NCBI GenBank assembly: GCA_016806645.1
Contig: JACSYO010002163.1
Coordinates: 739,001-803,000 of the forward strand
From: Ophiodon elongatus
Lineage: Eukaryota; Chordata; Actinopteri; Perciformes; Hexagrammidae
DNA: 64,000 nucleotides
Direction: 5' to 3'
In this document: piece by piece, positions 37,090-48,947 of the stretch
Numbering within the stretch: position 1 is the first letter of the stretch
Layout: each line of letters begins with the position of its first letter
Program-made: the position numbers and the translations under genes
Notes under the pieces: model-generated
Database searches by the model: none
Told to the model about the DNA's origin: nothing
What the model saw: only the letters and a program-made list of their open reading frames with translations

Positions 37090-37650
37090 ACTATTAGCAC
37101 AGTTAGCATTACAACACACTATCAGCATTAGCTTAGCACACAGTATTAATAGCAGCATGTAGCGATTAGCAAACAAGTGTAGCTAGTGGTGTTAAAGCCA
37201 AAAGCTTGAATCTATCAGCATTAGCTTAGCACACATTTTGACAGCAGCATAGCAATTAGCACATTTTTACGACCAACTAGCTTAGCTTATGGTTAGCTTA
37301 CCATGTTAGCATTATCTTAGCATACAATTTAAATGGCAGCAAACAGCAGTTAGTGTAATATCTGAACTGTCGTCATACCAGCATACAACATTAACATTCT
37401 ATCACAAGTGTTAGCTTAGCATTAGAACGCACAATGTATATCAGCTCATGGTTAGCACACAGTCAGTCTCGGCCCTTAGCGCTAGCGGTTAGCATCACAG
37501 CGGTACATGTATAGTGTACAGTGAGTCAGGAGAGGGAAGATGATGCACAGATATAAATAGTTTCCTGTATTATTTAGAGGAAAGCCAGTCGTGTCCTGCT
37601 CGCTAACCATGATTGCTGATTAGCTGTTTGGCTAATTCCTCGCTAACGAA
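37090..37650. repeat. TTAGC/GCTAA-rich degenerate satellite
   Basis: GCATTAGCTTAGCACACA-type words recur. The pair TATCAGCATTAGCTTAGCAC at about 37121 and 37215 gives a 94-bp step, followed by increasingly diverged copies to about 37650. It lies just upstream (minus-strand sense) of the candidate exon 2 acceptor region. Confidence 0.65.
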
Positions 37651-38026
37651 TAGAGTCTTCCACTAATGTCAGGCGGTAGTTTAATCATTTGATCGATGGT
37701 CTCATCCAGATCAGGTCCAGGTTTGGTACCTGGCACAAGAATCGTTGCTCTCCTTGATGTCTATAATGGGCCTTGAACCGGTGACCTTGGAGCTAAAGGA
37801 TGGAACTAACCCTTCGCTGAACCCAACCACCAGGCAAATTACCAATCTGTCTTCGGGGAGCTGTGTGATGAGTGTTACTGGGTTCACTGGCCGTGTCACA
37901 TGTCTCCTTGACAGGCCTCACTGTAATAAAGCTGAAGGTCACCATGTGATGTTTGAACTATAATCATACTCCATATGTAACACTGTGAGGAGTTAAAATT
38001 ACTTTGTTGCAAATCGTCCCAACCAA

Positions 38027-38092
38027 CCAGAACTACTTTATGTTTACAATGTGTTTGATTACAGCAGCCTTTTTTTTTTTTAAAGAAAGGCT
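38027..38092 (+). repeat. Short direct duplication, left copy
   Basis: ACCAGAACTACTTTATG and TGTTTGATTACAGCAGCC then T-rich recur at 39219-39285 with about 80% identity by eye. Family unknown. Confidence 0.55.
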
Positions 38093-38170
38093 GAGAAACA
38101 TTTATCTCCTTCTAACCTCTCTAAATAATGAGTATCACTGTTACACAACGTTTAACCACAACGAGTTCTA

Positions 38171-38510
38171 TCTTGGATTACGGCCGCATACGTCTCTGGG
38201 AGAGACCTGTCAATCATCCTTGTAGCCCCGCACTAATGCATACCCTGGTTAATGGTCTTCTTGATTCTAAATGGACCATAATTTACTAAATGAACATCAT
38301 GCTGTATTGAAGAAGACTTGAAACTAGAGATTGAGACCATAAACTCATGTTTACAATGTTTACTGAGGGAATAAATCAAGAGAGAAGTAGTCATTTTCTC
38401 ATAGACTTCTATACAACCAGAGGAGTCGCCCCCTGATGGACAGTAGAGAGAATGCAGCTTTAAAACATGAAGCTTTGGCTTCACTTTTCAGAACTGGAGG
38501 TTGCCGCCTG
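38171..38510 (-). repeat. Dispersed repeat family A with internal deletion
   Basis: TCTTGGATTACGGCC jumps directly to GCATACGTCTCTGG, losing the block with the AACAGGAAGTGACC region. The remainder is colinear to GGTTGCCGCCTG. Confidence 0.85.
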
Positions 38511-39218
38511 TGTAGGACCCTTGTCGAAGCTGAGCGATGCTACGCTATGATTGGCCAGACTGTGTTGCAGGGGCGATACTTAGTAAAGGGTCAATTAAAG
38601 GACACCTTATGATGCAAAGATGTTATTACATGGGAGCTTCCCACTTGTAAAATGATCAACATCCAAGTGTTAATTATGTCTGTAATGCTCCAATACATCC
38701 AGCCTGTAAAAAAAAGATTTAACTGCTAATTTAATCATCTGTCCACACAATGTTTTTTAACTCTTCATCATACAACCATCGTTGAATGTGAGATGACAAC
38801 AGTCATTCAGCGATCACATTACACCACAGACCGTCTCAAACGTGGAAACATAATCATTCTAAATGGGCCCCAGTGTATTTACTGTTGCCATGTTTTAAAT
38901 GCAGTAGATGTCAGGAAGTAAACTTGGACCAAAGCTGTTGCCCTAGCAACAGGATGTGAATAAAAAGGGTCTATAAAAATAAATTGTATTCACAAACATA
39001 TTGTGAACAAGATAGTATTACTCTTAAGACAAATTATGGAAGATATGTAGCAAACATTTGTGATGATTTCTCTAGTTTGTTAGAGTTTACACCGAGTCAA
39101 GCAGCTGCCATGTTGAGGTCTCCTCCGATACAAGAACGTCGCCAACATGGAAATCTTTTTTCATCACTACCATCTATAGTGTGACATGGACAAGGCAACT
39201 ACATGTGGCATAATAACA

Positions 39219-39285
39219 CCAGAGCTACTTTATGTATATAATATGTTTGATAACAGCAGCCTTTTTACATTAGTTAAAGTAAAGG
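39219..39285 (+). repeat. Short direct duplication, right copy
   Basis: ACCAGAGCTACTTTATG and TGTTTGATAACAGCAGCC match 38027-38092. Both end in a T run followed by TAAAG. Confidence 0.55.
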
Positions 39286-39442
39286 AACAGAATTAAATAT
39301 TGTCAAATGTTTAAATGTGCTTGTTTGCATTCGTATGAATACAAACAGAGGGAGTGGAAAAAGAAAACGTCTGATTCTAGAGATAATGAAAGTGAGCTAT
39401 TAACCTGTGCGAGCTCACTATTAATAATCAATGTGATTGGAA

Positions 39443-39510
39443 AGGGGTTTTCGACCAATTGACCTTTGGCTAAGTCCCTACCCCCAAGTGAGCTAAGCTA
39501 CCGAGGAGCC
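39443..39510 (-). other. tRNA-like relic (possible SINE head)
   Basis: On the minus strand GGCTCCTCGGTAGCTTAGCT resembles a tRNA 5' arm and A box, and GGTCGAAAACCCC about 45 nt later resembles a B box with one base missing. The acceptor stem does not pair well, so this is a decayed tRNA or tRNA-derived SINE head, not an active gene. Confidence 0.3.
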
Positions 39511-40532
39511 CACACTGTCACTAACTGCACTCCCCTGAAGAAATATTACATCATTTTTAAAACTCTTTCTCTCGTGTTCACACAGGTTTTAACAGCTGCC
39601 ATCTGTAGCGTTCGTCTCCCAACGTGGTGGAAGTTATAGTTGCAACGGGCGCCTGCAGCGTTTCTTCAAAGACTGGCACGCTGCGGATCAGCCTGAAGAG
39701 CTGAACCAACGCTTCACCGAGCTGAGACCTTATTCTTCACAGTCCATCCCACTCGCTGCGATGTGACAGTTTGCTGGTCCGCTGCACGGCTGCACACTCG
39801 GTGTCACTGTGACTGGCTGCGGGCGTGATGTACGGCCACGCCGCCTGAATGCACACGGTGATACAGTGCTGGATGTACAGTGTAAATCCAGGCTGATATA
39901 CAGAGACTGGAACGTCCTGTTGACCCTCTGTGCTGGAATCAGCTTACATAACGTCAGCTGTGAGCTCTGTCTCTGCACTGAACTCCGCTACATTTACTTC
40001 TATGTGGTGGATGAAAGGATTTTTTTTGGGATGCTGGCGTTATGCATAACACTTATGAAACCAAAATAAAAAACTTCTTGACCATCTAAACCCTGGATTA
40101 TCTTTGTAAAAGTAAAGCGATTTCTGATTTCACACCTAAATTTAAATACCAATCCTTTGGCGAAACACATTTAAATGAAAATCACATTTCTTAAAAATTA
40201 AAGTCGCTTTTGCTCCGCTTCCACTCTCAGCTGAAACCACTTAGATCGCAGAAAAACTCAGGAAAAACAGGAAAAATATGAGTCTACACCTTTATATCCA
40301 TGACATTTCTGGAGGGACTGTTTGTCAGACCGTGTTGGCTTTACTGCAAAGAACAGTTTGGGGTCAGATAAGAGGATGAATAAGGAGAGTTTGTTTGCCT
40401 TTCAGCGGTTTGTATAATAAATTAAGAATATGACATTGTTTGTTTGTAAAGAGCAGAGAAAAGTGAGAGAAGCTCGAAGGTCTATTTCGGCTAAATAGTA
40501 CGAGCTACAGTAGCGTACTAATGGTGTAAAAC

Positions 40533-40767
40533 AGGCGGCATGTGTTAAAGCTGCATTCTCTCTACTGACCATCAGGGGGCGACTCCTCTGGTTGTATAGA
40601 AGTCTATGAGAAAATTACTCTACTTCACTCTTGATTTATTCCCTCAGTAAACATTGTAAACATGAGTTTATGGTCTCAATCTCTAGTTTCAAGTCGTCGT
40701 CAATACAGCATGATGTTCATTTAGTAAATTATGGTCCATTTAGAGTCAAATAGACCATAAAGCAGGG
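40533..40767 (+). repeat. Dispersed repeat family A, 5' half
   Basis: AGGCGGCA is followed, after loss of the usual CCTCCGG block, by GCTGCATTCTCTCTACTG and the family blocks to ACCATAAAGCAGGG. It stops there, close to a hAT-like MITE fragment. Confidence 0.82.
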
Positions 40768-40802
40768 ATGCAATCTGAAGCATTGTGATCATCAAATCTG
40801 TG

Positions 40803-40912
40803 TTTAAATCAAGCTAGTAACGTTAGCAGCACCGGAGCTAACAGCTAACGTACGAAGGTTGCATTTAGTTACATTATGATGCTTTCAGGATCTGTTCAAT
40901 AAAAATGAGTAT
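40803..40912. mobile_element. Fragment of the 35827 hAT-like MITE
   Basis: It shares GCTAGTAACGTTAGCAGCACC and TTACATTATGATGC with positions 36010-36095 of the MITE in the same orientation. Neither terminus is present. It starts about 35 bp after a truncated family A repeat. Confidence 0.6.
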
Positions 40913-41289
40913 TGTGTCTGTGGTGCACGGATGAATTTAGCTCTTTCTGGTGTGACCGGCACTTTAATATATAGTTAAGAATCCAAAGAGCCAAAAAAAC
41001 ACAAAAGAAATCTATAAATCTATAAAGAAGCAGTGGTAACAAATATTTTCAGATCAAATAAAAAGGCCCAGAGTCAGGAACTTCTGCCCTAAGGGTAACT
41101 TCTCTCTCTCTCCCCCCGTCTTCCTTCTTTCTGCCCTCAAAAAGAAAGAACTCCCCTCTCTCTACCCAATGTACCAGTTGTATTAGTATGGAGTGAGCGA
41201 GCTGCTCCCACTGCATAGCAGGCTGGAGCTATTCATTACCATACTGCTCCCATACTGCAGAGGGCGAGAGACACAGATACAAACAGAGA

Positions 41290-41299
41290 AGAGAGAGAG

Positions 41300-41358
<59 letters not shown>
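41290..41358. repeat. (GA)n microsatellite
   Basis: About 34 GA units with one GCGA interruption near the left. It is a homopurine strand capable of triplex formation. Confidence 0.96.
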
Positions 41359-41359
<1 letters not shown>

Positions 41360-43055
41360 GAGTGCTGCAGAATGTGACACAGGTCAGACTGCCACAATCA
41401 GTTATTTTTAGATCAATAATCCATATATCACTGTCGTATTAAGTGCTACCTCAATCTGATTACTCCAAACTAATGACATTATGGTGGAGGTAATTGGTCG
41501 ACCCAATTTCACACCTTTTCGTATCACTACTGCTCATGTGTCCTCAAGTTATTCTGGCTGATAAGATGTTCACATTAAATAAACTACAGTTAATGACAGA
41601 TATACACAAACATAACATTTTAGGAATTCCTCGTAAAACTATCTTTACTACAATCAGATGAGAAAACATCAGTTTTTCTTTGTGGGGCAGAGAGAGACCC
41701 TGGGTACATCCCAAGTCTCTTAATTGTCGTTTCTTCGCTCCTCGATCCTCGCCTGAACCAGAAGTTGTTCTGCGCCGCCATATTGACGGCCAAATGCATT
41801 TCGCCGGTAGAAATCGGCCGTAGGCATATACGCAAGGCACAGAACACAGTATAAATACAACACATAACAGCATGAACAGGTAACAGACTACAGAGAGAAA
41901 ACGTCTCCACTCTGTTAGTGTCTTTATGAGTATAAGTAGTAGTTTAACACCATTAAATTAACTGAAAACATTATATGATCATTTTTATTAATATTTTAAG
42001 TGGATTGTTATTGGAATGTGAGCTAAAAACTGTCCGTGAGACCGATCATATGTTCAGACACGAACTCCGTTAAAAGTCTCTCCAGCTGTTGAGCCGACTA
42101 ACAGCTGATCCAGATGTGATCAGCTGATCCTCCGTCATCAGAAACAGACGTGGCTTCACGTGACGCTTCAGAGGAAAGGACGTCTCATTTCTCTTAAAAC
42201 ATATTTCCTCGTTTCCTCTATCCCTGCATGGTTTCCTTGCATCTCTCGATGCATCCCTGGTGGGCGGGACTAAGACGCAAGGAAAAGACGCAAGCTTCGC
42301 ACACAGGCTGAGAGAAAAAAAAATCATCATTTGCATATTAGCGCAAGTTGACATTTTTCAAGTTGAGTGAGAAGGTGGCGCGACGCTGTGTCATGAAAGC
42401 CTATCAGCATTGAGATTCTCCTGTCATCATTGGCGTCCTGACAAAAGAAAATATTCAATGTTGTAATTCATTTATAATGATTCATGTTGTCGCGGAAAAA
42501 AAAGAATCGCGCTGAAGTGACGCAAAAAAAACCCCCCAGAGAATTATTGTCCCTGTACACAAAACCAATAGATTGCACTTCATGACTTTTTCACAAACTG
42601 CCTTGATACTGTGCTGAAACATTGCAGCCATCTTTGGTCACCAGGACCTCCACGATAGCATCATATCTTTATTTTAAATGTTGACAGAGCAGCTAGAACT
42701 GATCAATCCTTCACTGAGTAAAAAATAAACCTCCCATATGACTTTTTACTATTAGTATGTAGATATTTGGTCATCCTTTTGATCAGCTGAAGAAGCTTTG
42801 CTGCAGTAAAATTCACCGAGCTGTGTCGGCATTCGGACGATGTTAAGAACTCAGACAGGATGGTGTTTGGTTTTCTGACGTATCTGTGACTTCAACAACA
42901 CGTACAAAGCAGCAATGGTATTTTTTTCTCCAGCCATGATTCATGAAACATTAGTATCTATATGGAGGCCCTCCTCGTTAACATTACTTTAATGTCGCAG
43001 CTGGTAGAGGTGGAGCGCTTCATACTGCTGGGTAGCTTGTGAATCTTTATCCATA

Positions 43056-43090
43056 ATTATACATCACAGTTACTTGTTGTGATGTATAAT
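43056..43090. other. Perfect 13-bp hairpin with 9-nt loop
   Basis: The arms ATTATACATCACA and TGTGATGTATAAT are exact reverse complements around the loop GTTACTTGT. No U-tract or RNA gene context was recognised. Confidence 0.9.
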
Positions 43091-43652
43091 AAATATGCAA
43101 CCAACTACTTTCACTTTCCCTGTTTGCAGATTCATGTCGTGTGAAGCAAACAATCAGATCCTGGTTGCTCACAGAATGATGGAAAAAGGACAGTTAACCT
43201 CACTTTTTTTATTAAAATACTGTGTTTTGCTGCCTCCCAGTATTCTGGGACCAGCAGTATTAAACCAGTGTTATCAACAGTAAACCAGTAACACCAGTAA
43301 AGTATAAGTCACTTTAAGGTCAAACTGAAATAACAAATATCACATTTTGAGCAGGGACACATAATTTAGTGATACGACAGCTCTTTTCTGAACATATTAA
43401 TGGGAACAAAGGCCGAGCCTCAAGACTCTGAATAAGCAACAGTTGAAAGGAGACAAACGGTCAACTTCCATGGATGTACTGGAAAATGGATTCACTGTTT
43501 AACCTTCTAACACTGAGACAAGGAGACTTTAAAACACACCGTGTGAGCTATCAACCATTAGAGATATAGATAGACCGACTCCAGCAGGCAGAGGTAGGGT
43601 GCTGCTTTAACAGCTGTTATGTAAGTCTCAAAATAAGTGAATAATTATGCTC

Positions 43653-43654
<2 letters not shown>

Positions 43655-43716
<62 letters not shown>

Positions 43717-43729
43717 TGTGTGTGTGTGC
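43655..43729. repeat. (GT)n microsatellite
   Basis: About 37 units with one GTGA break near the right end. Confidence 0.96.
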
Positions 43730-44164
43730 AATCACAATGTACAATTTCAAAATGTCAAAGGGTTTATGTAAGCGTGGAAGAAGGCACTCCAGGTGTGTGT
43801 GTGTGTGTGTGAGAGAGATAAAAACTACACAAAGTACTCAGTTACTATTACTTTCATAGAAACTCTGTGTATGTAACTGCAAACCTTTGACGGATGTGGT
43901 GATACTCAGCTGCAATACTTCACCCTGTTTGGTTTCCATAGCTGATTGGGTAGTAACTTGAGCTCTCTATAACGGTTAGTTAAAGTGTGATGTATAGCTG
44001 TGGAAGCTATATTTCACAACATGCACGCACACACACACACACAGTCTCCCACTCCCTCCCACTCTCTCCCACTCTCACTCCCCTGTAGGTCTATCGCTCT
44101 CTGATATCTCCTCTCTCTCTTAGGTTGACCGTATCATCACTCTGTCACGGTTTGTCTCTCTCGC

Positions 44165-44166
<2 letters not shown>

Positions 44167-44234
<68 letters not shown>
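44167..44234. repeat. (CA)n microsatellite
   Basis: About 34 CA units, then CAGACAAACAGACA variants. Confidence 0.96.
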
Positions 44235-44242
<8 letters not shown>

Positions 44243-44597
44243 GACACACAATGACACGCACACACACTTTGTCCTTGACCCCCATCATTACTCTCACAGT
44301 TCCTAAAAGTTTAAATAAAGTTTGACTTATTTGCACAAGGCTCTGGGCCAAATAATTAAGAATGAGATTCACATGAGATTTTTTTTACAATTAGATCAAA
44401 TACAGGGATGAAAAACCAGATGCAAAAAGAGACAGACTCGTCCCTTCATTACCCATCATGCCTCCTGCCTGTCCTCAGCTGGGCCCCGTCAGCTCGGCTC
44501 AGTCAGATTACAGGCTGCTCTAATCTGATTACAATCTCGTTAGTTCATCTACCGTCCGCCTGTCGCTGAGTCACTGCCACATGCCAACCAGCCTGTC

Positions 44598-44599
<2 letters not shown>

Positions 44600-44670
<71 letters not shown>
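44600..44670. repeat. (CA)n microsatellite
   Basis: About 35 CA units. It lies about 50 bp left of the 44723 duplication copy. Confidence 0.96.
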
Positions 44671-44671
<1 letters not shown>

Positions 44672-44722
44672 GCATCCGTCTCTCTTCAGCATTTGAAGGG
44701 TTTTAATTAAATAAAACATCAC

Positions 44723-44893
44723 ACATACATTAAGGAGGATTCTTTCTGTACTTATATTTAAGACAATTCTCCACATCCGGTCGTGTGTAACAGATATTCA
44801 ACTCTGTTGCGTCATGTAATCTCATTGAACATTGAATGCAAATACAAGGAAGACGGATTAAACAAAAGCAAAGAGAAAAGAGAGAAGTGAACT
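44723..44893 (+). repeat. Local direct duplication, left copy
   Basis: CATTAAGGAGGATTCTTTCT, CTCCACATCCGGTCGTGTGT and GATTAAACAAAAGCAAAGAG recur in order and orientation at 47655-47846. This copy is just right of a (CA)n array. Confidence 0.8.
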
Positions 44894-45550
44894 TTAGGTT
44901 CTGATTCTGTCTGCATAGTTTTGAGGATTTATGGCTCCGCTTTTATGTTAGAAATGTTCATATCATATCTTTTTAGGTAAAATCTTCATTTGTATTTCAG
45001 CCTCTTTTAGTTCATGAACATTACAACCGACTATTTAGATATATGGTCAAATAACCGTGAACAGTTTGGGGGACTGAACCTGAAATCTACTGAAGGTGTC
45101 AGTTCTCCTCAATTATTTGATCATCTGAATAACCTTTCTTTTTAAATATTCTCATAAATACAAACAATATTATATGAATAAATATAAATTCATCACAGCA
45201 AGGCACAATAAAATAATGTAAAGTATTATTCAAGCACTAACTGAATAAGTATGCTGCACTGAATGAGTTTACATGAGAGTATAAATACTTATTTTATCTC
45301 TGGAGGTTGCTTAAGTGCCGGAGTAGATTTTTAAACGCTCTGGACAGCAAATTGGTTGTTCCTACGGTCAATAATGGATAAATAATGATGTGGAATATGC
45401 ATTTATTACTTTATAAGTTTTGATAAACAAACACAGTGGGTCCCTGTTTCACCAAAAGCCTAAGAACGGATTATAAGTGTTATGTTTTTACATAAATCTA
45501 ATTCAGATATATTTATCTATTAAACTACAAATCAGATGATGCAGAATCAG

Positions 45551-45555
45551 TGTGT

Positions 45556-45591
<36 letters not shown>
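45551..45591. repeat. (GT)n microsatellite
   Basis: About 20 GT units with one TATG break. Confidence 0.95.
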
Positions 45592-45592
<1 letters not shown>

Positions 45593-46137
45593 GACACTAG
45601 CGGTCAGATAACAGCCTCTCAGAGGTGTGAAAGTCTTCTTGACAAGCTCACCGGAAGGAAGTAGGAACACATAACTGACATTAATTGACATTAATTAATC
45701 AAAGAATCTCCTCTGCGAATCGCCACCTTATCGTCCTTGTAGGGTCTCCGATGACAGACTGGTCCCAAGGGAGGGGCCAGAATGACGGACAGACCGGGGA
45801 CCCCCTTTCTGGAGCCAGACCCATGGGGCCCGACCAGGCAAAAAAACCTAAAAACTGAAACGGAGCCGCCACCACGTGAGCCCACACTTTGCAAGTATCT
45901 GCATTGGTGTTGACAGCAGGGACTTCGGCAGTTTGAGGGACGTGTTGGGGAACAAGCGGTACAAGTTTGGGCTCACCTGTTTGCTTGGCACTGGGTCTCT
46001 TTCCTTTTGCTGAGTAAATGTTGTTTTTGAAAGGCTAAACGCCAGCAAATTGAGACTGAAGCGGAATATTTCATTAAATAGAAACATGTTGTGAATTCTT
46101 CTTTTCTTTCTCATGAATGAAGCTTCGAAGCGTCAAA

Positions 46138-46140
<3 letters not shown>

Positions 46141-46210
<70 letters not shown>
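46141..46210. repeat. (GT)n microsatellite
   Basis: About 35 GT units with one TATG break near the right end. Confidence 0.96.
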
Positions 46211-46681
46211 TCTTCGCCTCCTTTTCTCTAAAACCAACCATCAGCTCCCTGGTTTTGCCGACATCGAGCAGTAAAGTAACCCGTTTGTAACCTGTTAATG
46301 TTTGTGTGTTAATTATGCTCTCGCTGGGTTTCTCGTCGTTAGTGACCTCATGATTTAACGAGAACACTTTCTGAACGTTTGTCCTCAACCCGAAGAGTCC
46401 AAATGACACGAAGATGGAGCGACACGGAGAGATCATCATCATCATCAGAGCGAGAGACGCTGCATTTCAGTTTTAGCTGCTCCCAGGAAGGAGGCCATGC
46501 CAACAGTGTTGTTAAGGGCAACCGTTTCAAATGAAGAAACATGTTGTCACGGTAACAAGGACTTCGTGTATGAGTGTGTGAGTGCATATGTGTGTGTGTG
46601 TGTGTGTGTTTTAAATAGATCCTCCACTGCTGCTGCTCTCAGTTGATTTACTATCCCCAATAGGTTACATCTGGAGGGTGT

Positions 46682-46683
<2 letters not shown>

Positions 46684-46752
<69 letters not shown>
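46684..46752. repeat. (CA)n microsatellite
   Basis: About 34 uninterrupted CA units. Confidence 0.96.
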
Positions 46753-46754
<2 letters not shown>

Positions 46755-47349
46755 GTAACTGTACACACATGATGTAAAGTGAAAGCATACACAAAATCAA
46801 CTTGATAAGTCCATTATTATTATAAATATTGATCTACAGCACCCTGAATGCATTAAACACCATAAATGCTCTTTCAAGGGCAGATAATAAAACTCCCGTC
46901 CCGTGTTTACATGATGTGCACAAAAAATATTTTAGAAAACTTTTTAGTGCTTCATCTAAAAGCCTGCTTCCATCATTAATGTCTTTGTGTTGACTTTATG
47001 TATGATACTTTTAAAATGTTGTGTGGCTACTTATGATGCGCACAATGAACTCCCCACGGACACAATGTACCTTATTTAAGTGATTCAGAGAACTGTGGGT
47101 GGGATATATATTTTTTTACAGTAAAAATCATTGCTTATATATTTAGAAATACTCTCACTTTATAAACTTTTAAAGGAAAAGCTTGTCTCTGAAACAATAT
47201 TCAGGCTCATTTGAACATTGAAGCAGGTTTTAGTTGCTGTTATCTGTCTGTTCTTACTGGCTGTTAACATTTCTTTGATTAAAGCAATTTCTATGCAATT
47301 AGTGGGCGACAAAATTCAAGTGGATCTCTGGCATAAAATGACTAGTACA

Positions 47350-47430
47350 AGTTCAACATGTTGGGAAAAACACTTGATACCACTCTCATGTGTGGTCGGG
47401 GTTAGCTTAGCTTAGCACAAAGACTAATAG
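47350..47430 (+). repeat. Fish 'TTAGCTTAGCATAAAGACTGG' interspersed repeat, copy 2
   Basis: AAGTTCAACATGTTGGGAAA, GATACCACTCTCATGTGTGG and TTAGCTTAGCTTAGCACAAA match the same family as 4165-4345. This copy keeps the middle block (ACCACTCTCATG) that the first copy lost. Confidence 0.7.
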
Positions 47431-47577
47431 CTAACTGACATCTGGCAGTTAATACACACAAAGAGAAAAATGAGAAGATCTTTTATTAATTTAGGAGGCA
47501 GGATCCACATGAAGGAGCTAAACCTTAATCTCTCCAGAAAACTAATGCACCTGGATTTGACCTGTACGGCCTGAGCC

Positions 47578-47578
<1 letters not shown>

Positions 47579-47647
<69 letters not shown>

Positions 47648-47659
47648 CACACACACACA
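47579..47659. repeat. (CA)n microsatellite
   Basis: About 40 CA units with one AAAC break. It is directly joined to the 47655 duplication copy. Confidence 0.96.
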
Positions 47660-47846
47660 TTAAGGAGGAATCTTTATGTCCTCATATTTAATTCTCCACA
47701 TCCGGTCGTGTGTAACAGATTTTTTAACTGCAAGATTATCTCAAATTTTAAATCCCTCTGTTACGTCATATAATCTCACTGAATGTTGTATAAAAATACA
47801 AGGAAGATGGATTAAACAAAAGCAAACAGAAAAGAGGGAAGTGAAC
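47655..47846 (+). repeat. Local direct duplication, right copy
   Basis: This is the second copy of the 44723 segment, also immediately right of a (CA)n array. It carries about 25 extra bases in the middle (AACTGCAAGATTATCTC region). Confidence 0.8.
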
Positions 47847-47955
47847 ACACACATCCACGCACACAATTGAACCCCAAGGTGTTGTCCTGCGGCTCGGCTC
47901 TGAGAGGTAATTCATCACTTCTCTATTCATATCAGCTAGCCTAGTTTCCCCTGCA

Positions 47956-48038
47956 ACGCACGCACGCACACACGCACACACACACACACACACGCACACA
48001 CACACACACACACGCACACACACACACACACACACACA
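47956..48038. repeat. Interrupted (CA)n/(CACG) microsatellite
   Basis: CA units with ACGC interruptions. A related array follows at 48174-48246. Confidence 0.93.
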
Positions 48039-48173
48039 ATGCAGCGAGTGCATGCACGCGCAGCGACGCAGCGACAAACAAATACCAACACACACAGAGG
48101 TGCAGGCCAGGCTGCTGATATTTAACTACAGTGCAGCTCCATTCAACAAGCCTGCGGCAGAAAGCACTGATGC

Positions 48174-48213
48174 AGCACACACACACGCACACACACACAC
48201 ACACGCACGCACG

Positions 48214-48246
<33 letters not shown>
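48174..48246. repeat. Interrupted (CA)n/(CACG) microsatellite
   Basis: CA units with GCACGCACGC interruptions. Confidence 0.93.
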
Positions 48247-48607
48247 TTTGCACTGAGCTGCTGCTGTCACACTCTCTGAACAGCTAGCAGATGAAGCTCA
48301 CATTCACACCAAACCAAGTCTTCAGGGTTTCGACTGCATTTTAAAGGATCAGTTCATATAAAACAGACGTGGATACGGGTGAATCAAATATAAATGTGAG
48401 CTTCTTAAAGTGCGGACCATCGTCTGGGTTGGTTTGATTTGCACATGCCCACATGCAGTATGTGACACATGTTGCAGACTATATTAATATACAGAGCCAC
48501 CTGTATGTCTGTCGCCAGTTTCTGTGTGTGAGTTCCCTCTGGTTCAAACAGAGAAGAGCACCAACGAGAGACAGGATGTTGATCTCTAATGGTGGATGTA
48601 GTCACTA

Positions 48608-48720
48608 TAGGGATGTGTATTGTCAAGCACCTCCCGATACAACACATCACGATATATTGTGATATGATAAGATAAAATACATATTGCATTATTTTTTACT
48701 TAAAATGCGTACATCATCAA
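48608..48720. mobile_element. Short hAT-like relic (AGGGATGTGTATTG type)
   Basis: AGGGATGTGTATTGTC followed by CACCTCCCGATACAAC and ATCACGATATATTGTGATA is the style of the ends of common fish hAT elements (GGGATGTGCAATATCGATA-like). No matching right end was found, and a family A fragment starts at 48861. Confidence 0.4.
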
Positions 48721-48860
48721 CACATTATATGAACAACTCAGTGGACAAATTGCATCAAAACTACTTCAAAGTATTTCAGTATTGCACACTGAGCAGAGAG
48801 AAGTGAAAACACACTGTGAACGTGTTAAAGTTGTAAGACGAAAACACGGAGAACGCTGTG

Positions 48861-48947
48861 GTAGCGACCTGTCAATCACAAGGTAGCCCCGCCCCTAAAG
48901 CATACCCTGCTTTATGGTCTATTTGACTTTAAATGGACCATAATTCA
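48861..48947 (-). repeat. Dispersed repeat family A, central fragment
   Basis: It holds only the central part: GACCTGTCAATCACAAGG, TAGCCCCGCCCCTAAAGC, CTGCTTTATGGTCTATTTG and AATGGACCATAATT. Confidence 0.8.

Noticed and set aside
36475..37176. 233-codon minus-strand frame through the candidate exon 2
   Set aside because: It runs through splice signals and the GA/CT-rich flank in a different frame from the phase-compatible one, and is mostly Pro, Cys and Leu runs made by low-complexity DNA.
41700..42310. Possible transposon suggested by repeated GAGGATCGAGGA/GATAGAGGAAACGAGG-like words
   Set aside because: I could not define ends, orientation or a second copy in the window.
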